Below are positions 22,429 to 33,140 of a DNA stretch of 64,000 nucleotides, one piece after another. The notes beneath the pieces were generated by a model. That model saw only the letters and a program-made list of their open reading frames with translations, had not been told where the DNA came from and did not search any database. How positions within the stretch are numbered: the first letter of the stretch is position 1; every line of letters starts with the position of its first letter. The position numbers and the translations under genes are program-made. Location: positions 10,239,977 to 10,303,976 of the forward strand of contig CM063262.1 of the NCBI GenBank assembly GCA_032158295.1, in the 5' to 3' direction. The DNA is from Pycnopodia helianthoides (Eukaryota; Echinodermata; Asteroidea; Forcipulatida; Asteriidae).

Positions 22429-22914
22429 ATAGTTGATGCTGCCAAGGGACAGATCTCAATTCACAAATTTCATTTTTATATGCACAGAATGTACAGTAAA
22501 AAGCAACACACGTGTAGTAGTAGCGTAGACAAAAATCTTTTAAAAACTTCTTACATGTAGATGGCATTTATGCTTATGGTCTGTTAACTAAATGGCGAAG
22601 TCCAGTGAACATGGTGAATGCAGCCACTGCACTGTGTCCTGTTTGCATACAGGTAGAGATGCCATAACCTCCAGGAAGACACCTCTTTGGGCAGGCAGTG
22701 ATGTTGTGTTCTGGACGTCTGCAATTCGGCACCGCAGTCACATTTTTGTAGACTCTTTCAGTCCCTAATGTGGCCATGTTCAATTGACAATCTGTTCAGT
22801 GGACGCCAACTTTTCCTCCGTAAATTAGCCTTTGGTTGGTAGTTGGAATGCAGGCAAATGCCGTCTTCAATTGGTCAGTGGAAGATTCCCATTCAACATT
22901 CCAGAGCCAAATTT

Positions 22915-23390
22915 CCTCAAGGGTAGTGTCATACTTTGGTAGTGACCCTGAAAAAAATGGTGTTATTTTTTTCCTACTTGTTATAAAGATGGTAATAGTA
23001 GGCATGCTGCAAAATTATTTTGTCTGAAGTGCCCCTGTTGATTAGAAGTCAATAAAAGTATGTCAACAAATGTGAATCTCTAGAGATTGCTTGGAAGTGA
23101 CTTTTAGAGCTTCAAATTTATGTGGTGTCCAATTTGTGAATGCTGCGGCCAGTGCGGTTGGTACCCACTGTTACCTTGCGAATCATGGATGGATTTCAGG
23201 TTCTTGATAAAAATATAATTACAGGTTTTTTTGTGTTTTCTCAGCAAGTAGAAATTGTATTCAGCTGAAAGTTTCACATGTGACTTTTCTGTCTTGAAAA
23301 TTTCACCTGTAAATCAGCATTTTGTTGACATAAGGTAAATGATGACCTGTAAGAGCCTTTGAAACAAATGTATTCTCCTTTTAACTATAA
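22915..23390. mobile_element. R6 interspersed repeat, copy 1
   Basis: Shares AATGCTG..AGTGCGGTTGG, TTTCTCAGCAAGTAGA and GATCAGCATT-type text with 33575..33992, 57395..57866 and 59288..59465. Ends are not well defined. Confidence 0.65.
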
Positions 23391-23559
23391 TAAGTTTAAT
23401 TAATGGGTAATTTACAGTTAATAGATATATTTTGGTCTGAAAGCTTACTGATTATGAAGTACATCAATTTTGGCAGCTGAATAGGAGGCATCTGATTTCG
23501 GTTGTTACAACAAAAATTAAGGACAATGTGTTTACATCCTGAAAATTGTGCATTATTTT

Positions 23560-23695
23560 TCACTATTTTCTCCTGACTCACACAATGGATTTACACAGGT
23601 TCTCTTTTTCATGGTTGATTACACAAAACATGAACACTGTCTGCAACTATTTTTGTCAGTTCTACCAACTCTGTATAATATCTTCAAAAGAGTTT
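23560..23695. mobile_element. R14 MITE fragment
   Basis: CACAAAACATGAACACTGTC and TTCTACCAACTCTGTATAAT match the terminal part of the full copy at 45000..45363. Confidence 0.65.
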
Positions 23696-23786
23696 GCTGT
23701 TTGTGAAAATGGTAACTGTGTATACCACACTCAAACTCTGCGCTGGGTATTCCCCAAGCAAACCAAAGTCCTGCTTACATTGGTAG

Positions 23787-24019
23787 TGCGCTGTTGGTAA
23801 AGTCTACACTCAATATCAAACTCCACCCTCTGATAAATGGGTGATTAACCCACAGTTTCCAGTGAAAAGTCCAGGTTTTCACGACCTTCTGTACGGAATG
23901 TGGATCAAAATAATACATGTTGACCCACAAAGTCAATACATCGAGGAGGTAATTAAGAGGAAGTGGTCGGATCCAAGTGGTTTGTTTTTATCTGAGGAGA
24001 GTTTGGAGAAAAAAAATAT
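23787..24019 (+). CDS. Candidate internal coding exon of an unidentified gene
   Basis: An open frame of 77 codons lies between a possible acceptor (TTGGTAG, 23784-23786, itself an in-frame stop) and a donor AT|GTAAGA at 24020. The peptide starts CAVGKVYTQYQTPP, continues KWVINPQFPVKSPGFHDLLY and has IEEVIKRKWSDPSGLFLSEE near its end: a natural-looking, mixed composition unlike the low-complexity frames around it. An alternative acceptor CCCACAG at 23855 keeps the same frame. It starts in phase 0, so it cannot directly follow 22065..22112. It may belong to a plus-strand gene or be a lone remnant. I do not recognise the family. Confidence 0.4.
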
Positions 24020-24049
24020 GTAAGAAATAATAACAATTAAAGATCAATT

Positions 24050-24404
24050 GTCATGACAATTACATAAACTGGGCTTTTATATAGCACATTCGTTAAGACC
24101 ACAGTGCTTTAGCATTGCAAATAATACAACAAATGAACAAAAAGCAATTTATAGAAAGCTACTAAGGAAAAAGATAATTTCCTTGAAAATAGGGAGCGAG
24201 TTTGAGGAGCGTGCGGTGATGGGAGGGTTTGTTCCACAGTCCTGGAGCGGCTAAAGAAAATGATTTAGAGAGATTGTAGAGGTTTGCTGCTTATTTTATA
24301 ATCAGCTAGAGGGGTGTTGTCTGACGCTGAGCAAAGCACAGCCCTAGTCTGACTGTAAAAAGAAAAACATGATTCGAGATATGCTGGTGCATGTCCATGT
24401 CGAG
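24050..24404. repeat. Degraded interspersed repeat (TATATAGCACATTCG)
   Basis: It begins CTTTTATATAGCACATTCG and holds GTTTGTTCCACAGTCCTGGA, text of the kind seen in the repeat at 8058..8360. No coding capacity. Confidence 0.5.
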
Positions 24405-24500
24405 TTGAACAAAGAAAAAATTGACTAGAGTGGGATTTGAACCTGCGACCTATGGATTAACGTGCCGGGGCTCCACCAGCTGAGCTAACTAGCCCCAATG
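24405..24500 (-). mobile_element. tRNA-Asn-like SINE (SINE-N) head
   Basis: On the minus strand: A box TAGCTCAGCTGG, anticodon region CACGTTAATCC, B box GGTTCAAATCC, then ACTCTAGTCAATTTTTTCTT, the common body start. A 7-nt loop ACGTTAA would place GTT (Asn) as anticodon, but position 33 is C and the stem is imperfect, so this is a retroposon, not a tRNA gene. Confidence 0.75.
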
Positions 24501-24909
24501 TTGGCGGTCTCCCTATTTTGTCAGTGGCTTTGTTTGAGGGTGCCAGTCAGAAGCCATTCAACCTGTAACTTCTGTATAGCTAGGGATCACACCCAAGTAT
24601 GCGATACAACCTGGGAAGCAAAAGGATTGCTATAAGGGTATGGGACTTTTATTTCAAATATCAAGTAGTAGACCATAATAAACTGACTGGGTAAAATATA
24701 ATTCATATTTGTGGTGAACAAGAAATTGGTGTTTGCAGTGCTATTGGCAAAATGAAATTGGCCTTGCCCTCTCAAAGATGAAATTCCAGCCCTTCCTCAT
24801 ACTTCCCGAGGTGGCAATTGCCTCCATGCCCCATGTCATTGCATTGGCACCCTTTAAAATGTTCCAGTACAAATTTCATTGCTAAATTAGTTTTGTATCA
24901 TAGACCATG

Positions 24910-25090
24910 TAACTTTTATGGTTTTTGAGGCATTGCATGGTGAGGTATCATTGTTCGGTTTGCGGTAACACCTATCTACTTTGCTTTGTAGATTTTGTTC
25001 TTTAGAGAACTAGTCTTGCTATTTGTTCTACCACTGCAGAGTAGATTTTTTAGAATTCGGGAGACTTCTCAGTTCTGAAAATAACTGTTG
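24910..25090. repeat. Interspersed repeat, paralogue of 2340..2540
   Basis: Same ordered blocks as in NDUFS2 intron 11, with small deletions. Confidence 0.7.
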
Positions 25091-25370
25091 TGCTTTTTAA
25101 TTTGTAACTTTTGTTTACTAATCAGCGTGACCGTGTACATTCCATGGCATTTCCTTGCAGGCAAGACACTACACTGCTCATATGGGAAGTTTAACGTTTG
25201 TTTCATAACTTCCGCAAAGTCAAGAGTTATAAGATTAACAGCTGTACAAGTTTCGAGATGTGCCACTTTTCTGAATGTCAAGCGATGATAAATATTCGTA
25301 ACAGTGCAATTTCCATATAATTGATGTTGTCTTCTATTCCATTGGGCCGTGTACGAATCGTGCCTGCAGC

Positions 25371-25543
25371 AGGCCTGGAATTTCATCTTGGAGAGGGCAA
25401 GGCCATTTTCATTTTGCAAAGGGCACTTCCACTGGAAAATCATAAAGTCTATGGGAAACCCTTGAAGGGGCACCGAGGCCAAGACCAGGGCAACCAAGGC
25501 CATGGCCTCCGTGGCCTCCGTGTAATTCCAGGCCTGCTGCAGA
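25371..25543. mobile_element. CAGGCCTGGAATT MITE, copy 1
   Basis: Inverted ends CAGGCCTGGAATT and AATTCCAGGCCTG. CTGCAG stands on both sides, a possible 6-bp target duplication. Inside are GGCAAGGCCATTTTCATTTT and AAAGGGCACTTCCA. The copy at 49193..49362 is collinear. The 151- and 172-codon frames over this region come from the element. Confidence 0.8.
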
Positions 25544-25759
25544 AAGTCCAGGCTCTGTGGCTCTTTTGTAAACTTGTGATGTGTCACAGATCACATGGTC
25601 TGTTGCTGTACAAAGTAGAAAGAATGTTGCTTAAAAGAGAAACTTTCATACCATACATACATTTAGCAGAACTTCCAACAGGTGGAAGAGTTCCTTGGAT
25701 TATTTCTTTCTTTGTGGGTGGCCAACTTGTAATCCTCTTCAAGTACTACTTCCTAATTA

Positions 25760-26700
25760 TTGATTTGCATTCCTAAACATGAAAGGTTATAATCAATAAT
25801 CCCCCTCCCTCCCTTCCACGTAAGCATGCTAATCTCCTAATCGGATAATCAAAGCGTTTGTTAGCTACAGGAGTTGAGCCATTGATCTACGACCATTTGG
25901 GAATCCGAGACCTCTGTACGCCGGTCATCTCCATGGTATACAGGTCGTTGTTCCGTCCTGTTGTGTGCTGAAAATCCAATATGTGACCCGTTGGCTCTAG
26001 AGGGCGCTATTGATCCAGGGATTGATGTCGAGCCTTTGCATCCTTTGAGAGAGATCACAAGAGTCTTCTCGGTATTGTAGCCCTCTTTGATCTGAACAAC
26101 GCTCATGACCCATCTCAACTCAAGATCCCTCGATCAATTGCGCAGAATTTGAGACCCTTCCGCCGTGTTAAGCGAGGGCGTTTTTTGTAGCCCCGAGTCG
26201 GAATCAGTTAACCTTTGGCGTGGACGGTTAACTCAACTGCTGAACCTTTGCGATGTAGGTGGAATGAATTGTAATGACAAGGGAGCTCCAGAGGGCGCTA
26301 TTGATCCATGGATCGTGGCAGGGAATCTAAGATGATGAACGCAATTGATGTGACTGTCTCTCTTTGACAGGTGTTTTTTTATTAGGGCTTAATTAGTCCT
26401 GCACTTTGTAGTCTGTGCACAGAATAAGATAAGGACCTTGTTTGTAAACCCGACACTTTTGGGAGTTTTGTACACAGTGCAACATCTAGCAGGTTTTCTT
26501 TTGGTCGGTCTCATCCAATGGGATGGGCTGATGCTTGTACCAATTCTTGTGCAGGGTACATGTACATGTAGTGATGCTTGATGGGAACGGTTGGCACTGA
26601 TTGGCGCAATGCGCACAATCACAACATGTGTACACACGAGTTATGATAATTTTATGGAGAGAAATGAAATAATAAAAGTATGACCTTCATCTTTGTGGTG
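25760..26700. other. Stretch without a supported gene
   Basis: Unique sequence. CTCCAGAGGGCGCTATTGATCC occurs in related form at 26010 and 26290. No frame is convincing. Confidence 0.45.
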
Positions 26701-26701
26701 T

Positions 26702-26965
26702 GTCTCGGCCGAGCGTTCAAGTAGACCGGACTCAAGCTCTGGTGTTTTTGATCAGCAGAGTGTAGGTTCGAGTCCCGGTTGTGACACTTGTGTCCTTAAG
26801 CAAGACACTTAACCATTATTGCTGTGTCCTTCGGATGGGATTGGGATGTAAAGCCATAGGTCCCATAAAAGAGCCCAGTGCACTCATCGTAAAGAGAACA
26901 GGTTTGCCCCGTTCCTGGTTTGATTGGCTGCATATTGTGCCACAGCACCTTGTTTACCATAACAG
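26702..26965 (+). mobile_element. tRNA-Leu-like SINE (SINE-L), copy 2
   Basis: Plus strand: GGCCGAGCGTTCAAG, GACTCAAGCTCTGG, B box GGTTCGAGTCC, then GACACTTGTGTCCTTAAGCA and a body with GGGATGTAAAGCC and ACAGGTTTGCCCC. It is the most complete forward copy. Confidence 0.85.
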
Positions 26966-27753
26966 GGTTCTATGCGTGCTATGTAAAGGAATAGGTCTAT
27001 AAAATAAAAAAAGATCGTATTTTTAGACTTAAGTACACCGAGAAGCACCAAAAAAGCTGGTAACCATCATGAAAAAAAAAAAAGGCCCTCCTCCTTCTTT
27101 TTTTCAAAAATGCAGGACGCTAAACATGTTTTAAAAATTATTTTGCCTAAAGTTAAAGTTGTGGTGTGAGATTACAGACATGTAGACTGTACATTAACTT
27201 GTTCAAAATCTTTTCAAAGCTTTGTAACGGCACCACTTCAGACCTTCTTGTGAAAAGCACACCATGAACTTAAACACTCTTTAGCACCGATGAATTCCTT
27301 TCAGTCACCTCTCAAGTGCTGGAAGTCTCTCGTTTGTTCCCTTCTTTCTATCCCCGGTTCCCTTCTACCCTCTGGTTCCCTGCCCAGTAATCCAGCCTAG
27401 AGCCAGAACATCCACACTCACTGCTCCGAACACCTGTCGAACCCGTACGACCCAGGGTTTGACCTGGTCGAATCCTCAGCTTGAAAACACCTCCCTGTAT
27501 GGATTCCCTTCTGTTGTGCTGTCACCACTAGAATCCATTGAGTATAGGCTGTCGGGGTCTGCTTTCTGTAGCCTGGGGGGCTGTACATAACAGCTTGGAC
27601 ACCAAATCATTCTCAATGGCCTAATGTGTGGTCATGATATCTGCAGTTTGACCCAAAAACCTGGTTGCCTGCATCGATCAAACATCTCTAATAAAGGTCA
27701 ACTCTAATTCTATACATTAGTACATTACAAATAAAATTGCCACTAAAACATGA
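26966..27753. other. Stretch without a supported gene
   Basis: A poly-A tract near 27070, then unique sequence. No repeat or protein recognised. Confidence 0.5.
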
Positions 27754-28154
27754 TTAAAGGCACTGGACACTATTGGTAATTACTCAAAATAATTGTTAGC
27801 ATCAAAACTTACTTGGTAACGAGCAATGGAGAGCTGTTGATAGTAGGCTATAAAACGTTGTGAGAAACGGCTCCCTCTGAAGTAACGTAGTTTTTGAGAA
27901 AGAAGTAATTTCTCAGTAAAATATTTGAATTGATTTTGAGACCTCACGCGTGAGGTCTCGAAATCAAGCAATCAAGCATCTGAAAGCACACAACTTCGTG
28001 TGACAAGGGTGTTTTTTCTTCCATTATTATCTCGCAACTTCGACGACCAATTGAGTTCAAATTTTCACAGGTGTGTTAATTTGTGCATATGTTGCGATAC
28101 ACCAAGTGAGAAGACTGGTCTTTGACAATTACCAAAGGTGCCCATTGTCTTTAA
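27754..28154. mobile_element. R2 MITE, copy 4
   Basis: TTAAAGGCACTGGACACTAT ... GTGCCCATTGTCTTTAA with a perfect GACCTCACGCGTGAGGTC centre. Confidence 0.9.
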
Positions 28155-28189
28155 AGCATGGAGCCATGATTAAAGTTAGTCACCCAAAC

Positions 28190-28690
28190 ACCATTTTGGT
28201 AATATCGTTTTCTTCTGCTGCCCCTCCATTGTGGAACAATTTACCTTCATATTAAACTTTCTCCATCACTGGCTTTGTACAAAACTTCCCTCAAGTCCCA
28301 TTTGAAAGGTAGGGTCATGGATTGGTTGTTGCGAACATAATCTACTCCACTTGTTTTATAACCAGATGTGGGGCCACAGGTCTACGGGCCACAGGTCTAT
28401 GGGCCACAGGTCTACGGGCCACAGGTCTACGGGCCACAGGTCTATGGGCCACAGGTCTATGGGCCACAGGTCTACGGGCCACAGGTCTATGGGCCACAGG
28501 TCTACGGGCCACAGGTCTATGGGCCACAGGTCTATGGGCCACAGGTCTACGGGCCACAGGTCTATGGGCCACAGGTCTATGGGCCACAGGTCTACGGGCC
28601 ACAGGTCTACGGGCCACAGTAATTACTTTGCTTTTGTTTCTCCCAGCCCATCTGGACTCGGAAGTATTTTTGTATTGTCTTGTATCATTG
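28190..28690 (+). mobile_element. L2/CR1-type non-LTR retrotransposon 3' end with an internal minisatellite
   Basis: The 5' part encodes SSAAPPLWNNLPSY, the typical end of an L2/CR1 reverse-transcriptase ORF. The 3' UTR matches 5403..5575 on both sides of the 15-bp array. Confidence 0.7.
28371..28619. repeat. 15-bp minisatellite, 16 units, two variants
   Basis: Unit GGGCCACAGGTCTAY, 16 full copies plus 9 bases. Y runs C T C C T T C T C T T C T T C C, and the units are otherwise identical. Since 15 is a multiple of three, all six frames stay open (GPQVY repeats and others); none is a gene. Confidence 0.97.
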
Positions 28691-28777
28691 GAAACCCTGT
28701 GTTAAATTTGGACACCCAGTTTTTAAATTTCCAGCAAAATTGGACACCCTTTTACCAAATCCTGTCTAAAACCTTGG
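28684..28777 (+). mobile_element. R4 hAT-like MITE, 3' part
   Basis: AAATTTGGACACCCAGTTTT ... ATCCTGTCTAAAACC; lacks the left terminus. Confidence 0.75.
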
Positions 28778-28779
28778 CC

Positions 28780-29063
28780 CCCGGCTGGATTCGAACTTGG
28801 GTCCTAGAGGTGGAAGCGAGGAAAGATACCACCTGACCACTGCAGAGCTGCCAACTCTCCCTGATTCTGCAGAAAGCTCCCTGAAAATTAACCGATCTTT
28901 CCATGTTTTTATGAACAAATTTGAAAATCTCCCTGATTATGAAAACTTTTTCCCTGTTATGTTGAATGTAGTTCTAAATATCTCCCTGATTGTCGTACAA
29001 AATCTTCCTGATTGCAAGATGCAAATGTTGGCAGCTCTGCCACTGTGCCAACCCGACCGCCCG
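28780..29063 (-). mobile_element. SINE-A head split by a TIR element
   Basis: Bases 28780..28842 and 29040..29063 are the two parts of a SINE-A tRNA-like head (GGTGGAAGCGAGGAAAGATA; GCCAACCCGACCGCCC). The insert at 28843..29039 separates them. Confidence 0.75.
28843..29039. mobile_element. CAGAGCTGCCAAC MITE with 6-bp target duplication
   Basis: 197 bp with inverted ends CAGAGCTGCCAAC / GTTGGCAGCTCTG. CCACTG flanks both sides (28837..28842 and 29040..29045). The intact SINE-A copies have a single CCACTACGCC here. It may be a hAT relative with a 6-bp duplication. Confidence 0.8.
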
Positions 29064-29233
29064 TCCACAATATACTCTGGGGGTATTGAGGTCTTTGGCT
29101 TAAAACCCTCCCACAATCAGTTCACTTTGTTCACAAACCATTTTTTTTGTCATTTCGTGGACGCTTCCTACCTGAAGAAATTGAACAGGTGGACACCTTT
29201 AATTATCTTTTACGTAGCTTAACAACTGTGATC

Positions 29234-29344
29234 ACTTGCATAGGGACTGAAAACCCAATCCACGTAGTGCCCCCGGTGGGGTTCGAACAGGGATCCTAGA
29301 GGTAGAAGGCGAGGAAAGATACCACTGCGCCAACCCGTCCGCCC
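29234..29344 (-). mobile_element. SINE-A copy, head only
   Basis: Minus strand GGCGCAGTGGTATCTTTCCT and B box GTTCGAACCCC with GTGGATTGGGTTTTCAGTCC. Confidence 0.75.
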
Positions 29345-29784
29345 ATTACTGAGGACTAACAGTATAGACAAGTTTGACGTGGGTGCCAAGAGTGCACCAC
29401 TACAAATATTCCATAATTTGTCGCTTTTGTACAATCACACCTGTTCACGTGTAGTTCTTTTGTTAGTCTGCACGCCGAAAACGGCTTGATTGTTTGTAAT
29501 TTATTAAAGTAAATAAACACTTGACGATAACTGATACATCACATTGTTTGTATACAGTTACTATTAGCACAATCTATTTTATTCCTTCGTCCTATCAGTC
29601 TGTGTGAATGCATTTTTTCCTTCTTCTGCATTCCTTTCTTCTATTTCAAGTGTTTTCAGTATCTCTTTTTAGTTTACTTTGTGGTGTGTGTGTAGTGCAC
29701 ATTGGAATGCACATCTTACCACCTCTTTACAAACTTGTTGGTTAATAATGACAATAATAATACTCTACATTTATACAGTGCTTT
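29345..29784. other. Stretch without a supported gene
   Basis: Unique AT-rich sequence, then the start of a retroposon tail (AATAATACTCTACATTTATA) into which the next R1 copy is inserted. Confidence 0.5.
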
Positions 29785-30177
29785 TTAAAAGGAACATTAC
29801 AGAAGTGGTAAGAAAAAAGATTGTAAAATATACTTTTTGATCAAAGATTTATCATAAAACTTACACGGTCTAATGATGATGATAGTAGAAAACATCCCTT
29901 GAAATATTTCTGTCTGAAATGCCATATTGATGAGAAATGAATAAACTAATTTTCCGATTGGAGTTTATCGCTCAGTGAGGTTTTATTCATTTTTTGAATC
30001 TATATGATTTCATGCAAATGTGTAATTGGTTTTTCACTATTTTCTCGTGACCCAGATGGCTGATTGATCTCAAACTTCTACAGGTTTGTCAGTTTATATA
30101 TATGGTGGATTACATAAAGTGCTTACACTGCCAGCAACTGTTTTGTTGCAAAAACCAATTCTGTAATGTTCCTTTAA
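29785..30177 (+). mobile_element. R1 MITE, copy 4
   Basis: Full length between TTAA sites. Flanks read ACAGTGCTTTT and TACTACATCTCTAAGCGCTA, consistent with insertion into one retroposon tail. Confidence 0.92.
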
Positions 30178-30420
30178 TACTACATCTCTAAGCGCTACAG
30201 TATTTATCCTGGAAGGTACATTATATGTGGAGCTGCGTTTTGAAGTATGAGACCTTTTTTTCTTTACAAGCACCATGTAATGGTTTACACGGTGCTGTGG
30301 CGCAATATGCTGCCAATCAATCCAGGAACACCGGGGCGAACCCCTTCTCTTTGCAATAAGTGTACTGGGTTCTTTTACGTGCATTACACAACACACAAAA
30401 TAGACACAGGACCTCATCCA
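30178..30420 (-). mobile_element. SINE-L body fragment
   Basis: AAGCGCTACAGTATTTATCC, CCGGGGCGAACCCCTTCTCT and AAGTGTACTGGGTTCTTTTA correspond to the SINE-L body; the tRNA head is absent. Confidence 0.7.
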
Positions 30421-31370
30421 TGTTGGGTCACATAAAGTCTGGATGAATACTGGTCTTTGATGGTTATCAAAGTTTGCTCTTATACTCCTGGAAAAATTTA
30501 TAATTTTGAAAATATTTTACATTCAGTCGACCATTTTGACAATCATTGGTGTGCGGTCGTGGCCAAATCAGGGCAGTTTCTACCCAAACTCCCATACCAT
30601 CTTCAGGTGATTGTACTCTATTGGCGAAGGTGGCCTGACTGTATCTTGACTCACCTATTGGCTAGTGATCCAAAGTGTTTGATCCCGAATCGGACTTGCT
30701 GTGATCAGACTCCAAACTTTTGTCATACAGTATTATAACGCACTCAAGTTTTGACAAAGACTTACCTTTTTAAGGGGGGGGGGGCAAAAACCCCACCAGC
30801 AATAATGCACTGTATTAATAAACGGAAATATCTTTTTTCGAGTTGACCGCAAAATTCAACTTCCAGGATTCACCCAAGCGTTAAGATCACAAAATCCTTC
30901 CCCCCTCAACTGTTTATCCAGTACCCATTTGGGCTTGCGCGGGGGTCTTTTATCCCCCCGACGAAATCCGACGTGTAATTTCCGCGCGATTACCCGCGGC
31001 CTTTCATCCCCGCTTGGCCCCAGTATTGACTCAGTCCCAACACCCTTTGGTGGGCAACCTAATATTTTGGTGTGTTCGGGCATTGTTTTTACACCTAGGG
31101 TCTGGAGTCTGCGTGCCGTGGTTTGCCCTTTGTCGTGCCGACGTTAAAATTGGAACACGGCACTGAGAAGCTTTAATCCGCGCTGGCAGGTTTTAGCCCA
31201 CAAAAAAAGCCGGTATTTTCTTAATAAGAGTCATTCATGTGGACGGTTGTACCTTCTGGCGATTGAACCGTGGACGTCTATCTGTCTGTTCAGCTTGATG
31301 AAAGGCTGCTTGACTGTTTGTCTGTGAGTGCTGGTGGTTGACTTTTGGGTCACTTGTTTCATTTAAGAAC
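30421..31370. other. Stretch without a supported gene
   Basis: A 93-codon frame (30457..30738) looks fairly natural (VDHFDNHWCAVVAKSG) but has no recognised family and no clear splice context. A GC-richer patch lies at 30860..31150. Confidence 0.4.
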
Positions 31371-31625
31371 TCTGGTTGTGAAGCCAAGGACTCTCAGAAA
31401 GCGAACTTAATCACTAACTAGCCAAGAACCCCGTGGAGATAAGACAAGGAAGGAAGTTTCAGTTTTAGAGAGGAGGAAAAACCCCGGAGAAATTATTCCA
31501 GGGAAACCCACGCAATCAGGCAGGGACTGAAAAACCCGATCCACGTAGTGCCTCAATGGGATTCGAACCGGGGTTCCAGAGGTGGAAGGCGAGGAAGGAT
31601 ACCAATATGCAACTCAACCACTCAC
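31371..31625 (-). mobile_element. SINE-A copy
   Basis: Full body plus head: GGTTGTGAAGCCAAGGACTC ... GGTGGAAGGCGAGGAAGGAT; B box GGTTCGAATCC on the minus strand. Confidence 0.8.
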
Positions 31626-31639
31626 TGCTGAGGCCCAGT

Positions 31640-31824
31640 GCCCAATTTCATAGAGCTGCTTTAAAACACAAAAAGTTGCTAAGCGCAACAAAATTATGCT
31701 TACCAGAATAAGGTTACCGACCAAAATACCATTACAATCTGTGACTGTATCCTGTTATTTTTTGCTTAGCAGAATAGTTTTAAGCCAAGTTGTCTGCTTT
31801 AAGCAGCTCTTTTAAATTGGGCCC
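31640..31824. mobile_element. R5 MITE copy
   Basis: CCCAATTTCATAGAGCTGCT ... AAATTGGGCCC with AAAATTATGCTTACCAGAAT inside. Confidence 0.85.
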
Positions 31825-32727
31825 AGATCTTTTTGTGGCGCCAACAATATTTGAGGGTTGCAGTATTATACACAAAAACTTGTCGCTTGGTTTTTCCTTA
31901 AGTTTGAGTGGCGTAGAAAACTGATGAAACACCATGTACAAAGTTTTATATTCCATGCATTTTCCTCCTTTTTTTTGCAATTAGTTGCATGTGTGTAAAA
32001 TAGGGTGCTGTCAGTTTCTTTTGAGAGACGGAGGGCTGTACCACACTAAATAAGCTTCCCGCGTAGCCAATGCTAAATGCTAAATATTCAACCAACTCTA
32101 AAAAAAATATTTGAAAGTCTCTTGAAAAAAAACCTTCATATAATTCTGACAACTTCACTTCATTTTTCTTTTCAATTTTTAGTAGGTTGGCAGATTAGAT
32201 TTTGAGCTAGGCTCATCCCCCCCCCCCAAAAAAACCCCTTGGATGAGTAAACTGGCCAGACTCCATCTTGGAAAAATGACCCTACCCTTTTGGCAAAATA
32301 GGGCCATTTTTAGAGGGCTGGGGTACCCCAAAATGCTCCAGGTTGAAAGTTGACAATCCCAGGGGCAAATATCGGACCGTTTTTCAACATTCCTTAAAAG
32401 CCATGACCTTTATATCGTTTGATTTAAAGGAAACAAAATATGGGTTTACATTTTATTCATAGGTTTGGTGCATGAATTTTTCTCTATTTAGTGGACAAGG
32501 CCTTATGAAAGTGAGAGCGCCACCTAGTGGAATATTTGGGGCAGTCAGTAACAGTCAAGTCTGTCATTTTTGTCCCATACATGTACATTGTTTTGCTCAG
32601 AGTGATGTCAATACAGTAATACACATTTATAGGCAGGGTATACTTTGGTACTTGTCAAAGACCAATATCCTCACTTAATAAAATGTTTTTCTTTGAAAGT
32701 TAATGTTTCTTTTGGCAAACAATTACT
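31825..32727. other. Stretch without a supported gene
   Basis: Unique AT-rich sequence and a short poly-C/poly-A junction near 32218. 32630..32700 resembles an R3 end. Confidence 0.5.
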
Positions 32728-33098
32728 TTAAAGGAACATTACAGAATTGGTTTTTGCTAACAAAACAGTTGCTGGCAGTGTAAGCACTTTATGTAATCCA
32801 CCAAATATATAAACTGACAAACCTGTAGAAGTTTGAGATCGATCAGCCATCTGGTCACAAAAAAATAGTGAAAAATCGATTACACATTTTGCATGAAATC
32901 ATATAGATTCAACAAATGAATAAAACGCTCACTGAGCGATAAACTCCAATCGGAAAATTAGTTTATTCATTCAAATATGGCATTTCAGGATGTTTTCTAC
33001 TATCATCATCATTAGACCGTGTAAGTTTGATGTAAATCTGTGATCAAAAAGTATATTTTACAAGTTTTTTTCTTACCAATTCTGTAATGTTCCTTTAA
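32728..33098 (-). mobile_element. R1 MITE, copy 5 (reverse)
   Basis: TTAA-bounded with the usual inverted ends; a small internal deletion near 32970. Confidence 0.92.
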
Positions 33099-33140
33099 AG
33101 GCAAAGTATTACCCTTGGTTTTTGGAACCATTCCATTGTT

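Noticed and set aside
22574..22783. 69-codon minus-strand Cys-containing frame (CPKRCLPGGYG)
   Set aside because: Looks mildly protein-like, but no family, splice sites or neighbours support it.
24405..24500. tRNA gene
   Set aside because: A and B boxes are present, but the acceptor stem does not pair, position 33 is not T and the sequence runs into a SINE body.
25069..25776. 172-codon minus and 151-codon plus frames
   Set aside because: They overlap the CAGGCCTGGAATT MITE, which is collinear with a second copy at 49 kb that lacks the frames.
28351..28836. 161-codon and other long frames in all six frames
   Set aside because: They come from the 15-bp minisatellite (a multiple of three without stops), not from a gene.
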